From the NCBI GenBank assembly GCA_035591015.1, contig JAXIUW010238396.1, positions 1 to 10,031 of the forward strand: a DNA stretch of 10,031 nt, written 5' to 3'. The DNA comes from Cephalothrix simula. Its lineage: Eukaryota; Nemertea; Palaeonemertea; Archinemertea; Cephalotrichidae. Under the pieces are notes generated by a model. The model worked only from the letters and a program-made list of their open reading frames with translations, was not told the DNA's origin and ran no database searches. The translations under genes and the position numbers were made by a program. Below, in pieces: positions 7,144-10,031 of this stretch (positions are counted from its first letter, which is position 1; each line of letters opens with the position of its first letter).

Positions 7144-7264
7144 TTGTAAACTTAGCTTATTTCCAAAATTTTGGCACCATTCTTATCAAAAAGATATAAT
7201 TCAACCAAGCGCACCAGGGCATGCATTTTGAGATATAATCAACCAAGCAGCAGCAATTTGGCAG

Positions 7265-7492
7265 CAAAGACATCGCCACGGCATGACTTGGTCGCCGTGG
7301 TCCAGGTGACCAAGTCGACCATGTCAAAATGCATTTTGACCAAGCGCACCAAGGCATTGCCAGGGCAAGACTTGGCCGTCTTGGTCCAGGTGTAGCAAAG
7401 ACATCGCCCTGGTATGACTTGGTTGCCTTTGTTCAGGCGCAGCCAAGACATTGCCGCGGCATGACTTGGTCACCTTGGTCCAGGCATCCAAG
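7265..7492. repeat. Degenerate minisatellite-like tandem repeat, 47-bp period
   Basis: Units start at 7265, 7349, 7396 and 7443 with approximate form CCAAGACATTGCC..GGCATGACTTGGTCGCCTTGGTCCAGGTG. The last three are spaced exactly 47 bp; the first is followed by about 37 bp of extra sequence. A partial relative (CCAAGCGCACCAGGGCATG) begins at 7204. The block is GC-richer than its surroundings and internally inverted, with CCAAG and CTTGG words. Open frames on both strands here (7157-7574) arise from the absence of stops in the repeat and are not credible genes. Confidence 0.75.
7323..7340. repeat. Perfect 18-bp palindrome
   Basis: GTCAAAATGCATTTTGAC equals its own reverse complement. It sits in the extra sequence between the first and second tandem units. 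A half copy (ATGCATTTTGA) occurs at about 7221, so it may derive from inversion of that word. Confidence 0.6.
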
Positions 7493-7556
7493 TCGAACTA
7501 TATTTTGCCATGGCAAAGAAATCCATGTTCGGGTCAATCCTGCACCTTACTCCAAT

Positions 7557-7664
7557 AAAACACCGAATTTTTGAAGATTTAATTTTATTTTCTGAAGATG
7601 GCCGCTAGTTGGCGGTCGAAACGTAAAAATATAAAAGTTTAAATCTTGAAAATTTCGGTGTTTT
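7557..7664. repeat. 108-bp imperfect palindrome with hammerhead-ribozyme-like apex
   Basis: The outer arms AAAACACCGAA (7557-7567) and TTCGGTGTTTT (7654-7664) pair perfectly. Inside, GAAGATTTAA pairs with TTTAAATCTT with a few mismatches. At the apex (+ strand) CTGAAGA (7592-7598), one extra T, a 6-bp stem GGCCGC/GCGGTC with loop 7606-7611, and GAAAC (7618-7622) follow in the order of a hammerhead core (CUGANGA, stem II, GAAA). Departures are the extra base before stem II and the lack of a clear third helix and cleavage site. Hammerhead motifs are known in Penelope-like and other retroelements, so this may be the end of such an element. Activity is not predicted. Confidence 0.55.
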
Positions 7665-8325
7665 GTTGTGGATTTATATTATTTAATTGGTGACACGGAT
7701 ATTGTGTGTACATTTACTCAAAATAAGTAACTTGAGCCTAAGGATTTAAAAATGGGTTATCCGAAACAGTCACGAAAATTACTCGGAATTTTGACTGCTT
7801 AAAATGACTCAGTTATGAGTTATATGTTATAAAATCTTGATTTTAATTCTATGAATTTTGTGGATTGATTTGATGAAAAAAGCACAAAACATTAAAAATT
7901 TCAAGATTCTGTTGATCAGAATACAGGGGGACTGGATAGTAATATAGTGTTACTTTCTTTCGACAATTTTGCACATAGGAACCCGAGATTGGCGTCATTT
8001 AGTATGCTTGGTATGCCAAACAACCTATTAGAGCTATTTTGTTCCAACCCGAACGATGGTTCCCTTAACCTGTTAACATCCTACTTAGTCTATTTTCTAA
8101 AGCTTTGCACATTTTGCGCCACTGCTCCGGTTAAAAACCCTCCCATGATGTGTAACTTTACATGCTCTTTCCAAAAATGTTTGGTATATGAAATCAGTCA
8201 CTTTCCTTTTTCCTATCCAAGATAATTTCTTTTCTCCTCGTCTGCCATTTTTTTGGAACGATCGAAAACATGCAAAATCAGAAAATGCGAATACAAAATA
8301 CAATCGGGTGAAACACAATGATCAC
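7665..8325. other. No recognisable gene; AT-rich
   Basis: A plus-strand frame (7947-8225) and a minus-strand frame (8097-8318) overlap each other. Neither shows a domain, signal peptide or protein-like composition I can support. I see no repeat other than short local symmetry near 7905-7923. Confidence 0.5.
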
Positions 8326-8562
8326 TGTGTTTAAGCAGAGTTAGGCCTACATCACTAGTGATGTAACTCTGGTTTAAGCTATATGGCAGCTAACAATCAA
8401 TGTCGGGATATTCCCTATTCTGATATACTGCGTCAGAGCTAACCGGGAACTGTAATCGATCTAGACTTTTGATTTATGCAGTTCCCGGTTAGCTCTGACG
8501 TAGTATATCAGAATAGGGAGCATCCCGGCATTGATTGTTAGCTACCATATAGCTTAAACACA
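8326..8562. repeat. Long near-perfect palindrome (foldback), arms about 84 bp
   Basis: The contiguous arms are 8372-8452 and 8479-8559, 81 bp each with five differences, separated by a 26-bp spacer. All five differences are transitions; in a + strand transcript they would give three G-U pairs and two A-C mismatches. The outer sequence TGTGTTTAAGC (8326-8336) also matches the inverse of GCTTAAACACA (8552-8562). This shows that the left arm was split by the insertion at 8337-8371. No TSD is visible around the whole palindrome. It may be a foldback transposon or a double-stranded-RNA/small-RNA source. Confidence 0.88.
8337..8371. mobile_element. Tiny palindromic insertion with 8-bp TSD GTTTAAGC nested in the palindrome arm
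   Basis: AGAGTTA...CATCACT and AGTGATGTAACTCT are inverted halves meeting without a loop; only a 6-base GGCCTA bulge breaks the pairing. GTTTAAGC lies outside on both sides (8329-8336 and 8372-8379). Including the shared C, the ends read CAGAGTTA...TAACTCTG, like the CAGAG/CTCTG termini common in hAT elements. It is probably an extreme internal deletion derivative. Removing 8337-8379 restores the continuity of the longer palindrome arm, which supports a real insertion. Confidence 0.6.
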
Positions 8563-8903
8563 CTGCTTGGAATAAGCCTTGGATATTCTCTTGCTCTTAG
8601 CCTTAAGTCAGCTGCTTAAGTACAAGTACATGTTAATTCTTTGTTCATACATCAGGTGTTCAATATCTCAGTATCTTAAGCCTCAGTTGGAGTCGATGCA
8701 GGTGTCACTAAGAACCTTTTGATTATCGATTCTTGTATTTTATTCAAAAATTCTGAAATATTATACATAAGATGATGGAAAAAGTGTTTAGAATAAAATG
8801 AATATTGGAGGAAAAGATAAAATGATAAAAGGAAAAATAAATGAGAAGAAAATCAAGTAAATTAGACATGTAGTAATCTGTAATCCATGTCTGTAGAAAT
8901 CTA
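8563..8903. other. No recognisable gene; purine-rich tract
   Basis: Around 8770-8860 the plus strand is strongly purine-rich (runs such as GGAGGAAAAGATAAAATG). No credible exon, RNA or repeat is seen. Confidence 0.5.
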
Positions 8904-9080
8904 CTAACACCGTACGGAGGGGGAGCGCCCACACCAGGGCCTACATTTACAGGTTCGGTTCGTAATACCTTGTCCGTTAGTCAGTAAATTGAAGTCCGTA
9001 TATATATAGAGTGGATCATCAAAATTATCGGAAGTCAAAAAACATTCAAAATCGAAAATAAGAAATAAAAAAAAATTTAG

Positions 9081-9457
9081 AATGACTCCAGTACGTAAAA
9101 GATAAGGGAGATCATCAGGAGGAACCATTAGAGACAATTAGAGTTTCCACGGTGCGTGGACGAGTTTCGACGCCTTTTCCGCAAAGAATAAAATAGAATA
9201 AATATTTTTGAAACTTACGAATTTTGTTAGGTCTCTTGCTTTCCACGTCTCACATGCATACAGTATGACCGGTTGTATTGTAGTCTCAATTAGTTTCCAG
9301 ATTATATCGATTTAAATATTTTTTATAAAGGTTCGATCTTGAGCGACAGTGATTGTTTTGTATGCTCCTTCTAAAAAAAGTTCTACCTTTGTTGATATTT
9401 TTAGTTATCTGTGTATTTTTTTAGTTCCATTTCTCCTATTTTGAATTGTGGTTTCGC
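9081..9457 (-). pseudogene. Decayed non-LTR retrotransposon (LINE) reverse-transcriptase C-terminal fragment
   Basis: Minus-strand translation from 9371 downward gives EGAYKTITVAQDRTFIKNI, a stop, then IDIIWKLIETTIQPVILYAC and ETWKARDLTKF. After a second stop it gives LSLMVPPDDLPYLLRTGVI near 9081-9140, all in one frame. Upstream in another frame (9457-9404) is KPQFKIGEMELKKYTDN. In order these match the pattern in LINE proteins just after the RT catalytic motifs: (F)xIGxxxLKxVxxYKYLG, then AYxTIxxAxD, then IWKLxExxIQPxITYxxETW, then ILMVPxxTPxxALYxETG. Two stops and one frameshift show the copy is dead. The YADD catalytic box would lie further upstream (above 9457) but is not visible, because other sequence including MITE-6 is there. 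The frame stays open to 8904 without recognisable similarity. The clade is not assignable from this fragment. Confidence 0.75.
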
Positions 9458-9534
9458 AGTATTTGATTTCCACCTATTATCATAACTTTTGATAACACCA
9501 CCCAGCTAAGAAATACTCTACATGCTCTGAAAAG

Positions 9535-9671
9535 CGAGGGGTCGGACACCCCGGAAAAAGCGTACGAGGTTTTTTCTAGAGATTTTTTTGGGAAATTTTT
9601 TTCGAGATTTGGGATCTTTTGGGAGATTTTTTCGGAGGGCGTACAAGATGTTTTTGGTGGCTGACCCCTCG
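9535..9671. mobile_element. MITE-6: 137-bp element with 8-bp TSD CTGAAAAG
   Basis: The left end CGAGGGGTCGGACACC and the reverse-complemented right end CGAGGGGTCAGCCACC agree at 14 of 16 positions. Perfect octamers CTGAAAAG flank it at 9527-9534 and 9672-9679, fitting the nTnnnnAn hAT preference. The interior is a T/G-rich low-complexity strand with GAGATTTTTT-like sub-repeats and two CGTAC words (9563 and 9640). Minus-strand frames here (9436-9730) are lysine-rich artefacts of this composition. It is a different TIR family from the CCATA group. Confidence 0.8.
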
Positions 9672-9756
9672 CTGAAAAGAACACCCCTCCTCCCTCTGAC
9701 AAAAGAGGTTAAACAGTAAATACAGGCCATACATACATGGAGAAATTCAAGCTCAC

Positions 9757-9830
9757 CGCGATATCCCCCCGTGCTTTTTCCCCAAACCCCATAGCACGGG
9801 GATATCCCCGCGATATCGCCGTGCTTTTGG
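9757..9830. repeat. GC-rich cluster of direct and inverted CGCGATATC / GTGCTTTT words
   Basis: CGCGATATC followed by a short C-rich or GC spacer and GTGCTTTT occurs at 9757-9778 and 9809-9828. An inverted version, AGCACGGGGATATC, lies between them at 9793-9806. The block can fold into alternative hairpins and directly precedes the 98-bp repeats. It is probably part of the same repetitive element. Confidence 0.55.
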
Positions 9831-10031
9831 CAAGAGCATATTCTTTCCCACCATTAGCCACTGGTGATTTTGTGAGTTTGCTTCTATTGTGACGTCATAA
9901 CTAAACTGCGTTTGGTCAAAACCCATGCCAAGAACACATTCTTTGCCACGGGTGGCCACTGGTGATTTTGTGAGTTTCGATTATGACGTCATAACCAAAC
10001 ATTAAGTTCGAACTAAAATGACGTCATAATC
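9831..10031 (+). repeat. About 98-bp tandem repeat, second unit possibly cut by window end
   Basis: Unit 1 starts at 9831 and unit 2 at 9929. They share CAAGARCAYATTCTTT, then GCCACTGGTGATTTTG extended to a 23-bp perfect match (9857-9879 against 9955-9977), then TGACGTCATAAC[TC]AAAC after a 4-base length difference. More sequence of the same kind, with a third TGACGTCATAA, follows at 10019. The minus-strand frame at 9753-9959 runs through the repeat and is not a credible gene. Confidence 0.75.
9890..10026. promoter_or_regulatory. Three perfect CRE octamers TGACGTCA
   Basis: TGACGTCA, the palindromic CREB/ATF site, occurs at 9890-9897, 9984-9991 and 10019-10026, each followed by TAA. The first two are copies within the tandem repeat. 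Whether any protein binds is unknown; they may simply be part of the repeat consensus. Confidence 0.45.

Noticed and set aside
7157-7574. Overlapping open frames on both strands over the tandem repeat
   Set aside because: Absence of stops is a by-product of the GC-rich 47-bp repeat; frames on both strands are open and repetitive.
7947-8318. Plus-strand 92-codon and minus-strand 73-codon frames
   Set aside because: They overlap on opposite strands, have no domain, no splice context and no biased composition suggesting coding.
9100-9180. Type II hammerhead on the minus strand (GTCGAAACTCGTC upstream of CCTGATGA)
   Set aside because: The sequences that would form stem II (GGCGTC and TCTCCC) are not complementary, and the region is explained by the decayed LINE coding sequence.
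9436-9730. Two minus-strand frames rich in Lys, Pro and Ser
   Set aside because: They are created by the T/G-rich interior of MITE-6 and cross its TSDs.
1-10031. CRISPR array, bacterial operon, phage or plasmid backbone
   Set aside because: There are no regular direct repeats with unique spacers, no ribosome-binding-site-led tandem genes, and base composition and splice-like signals are eukaryotic.

Overview
The window looks like eukaryotic, almost certainly metazoan, non-coding DNA. It is AT-rich, has no compact bacterial-style gene layout, carries GT/AG splice-type signals beside short open frames, contains a decayed non-LTR retrotransposon, and is crowded with small inverted-repeat transposons. 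A marine invertebrate such as a mollusc would fit, but that is inference and nothing here fixes the species. No complete gene is visible. Most open frames of 60-140 codons have no recognisable domain and lie inside repeats.

Layout. 1-692 is featureless AT-rich DNA. 693-2005 is a row of three miniature inverted-repeat elements with target-site duplications (TSDs): 702-1011 (9-bp TSD), 1057-1386 (8-bp TSD) and 1412-1997 (8-bp TSD). An apparently exact 685-bp tandem duplication (1925-2609 and 2610-3294) begins inside the third element, so the duplication came after that insertion. 3295-3840 may be a divergent promoter: a candidate minus-strand first-exon donor at 3321, ETS-like motifs, and a plus-strand first coding exon (3840-4024) ending in a strong splice donor. 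4284-5248 is bounded by inverted arms of about 50 bp that enclose a short candidate exon (4964-5084), weakly like the TM4 region of monocarboxylate-type (SLC16-like) transporters. 5249-6728 holds nothing assignable.

6729-7151 is another element with terminal inverted repeats (TIRs) and a near-perfect 8-bp TSD. A degenerate 47-bp tandem repeat follows (7265-7492), then a 108-bp imperfect palindrome whose apex resembles a hammerhead ribozyme core (7557-7664). 8326-8562 is a long near-perfect palindrome, one arm of which is interrupted by a tiny palindromic insertion with an 8-bp TSD. 9081-9457 (minus strand) is a decayed LINE reverse-transcriptase C-terminus. 9535-9671 is a sixth small element with a perfect 8-bp TSD, and the window ends in roughly 98-bp repeats carrying three perfect TGACGTCA sites.

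The main story is successive waves of small non-autonomous DNA transposons. Several have TIRs starting CCATA or CCAGA and 8-bp TSDs, which suggests one hAT-like mobilising system. They were later reshaped by tandem duplication and nested insertion. Element names such as MITE-1 are local labels.
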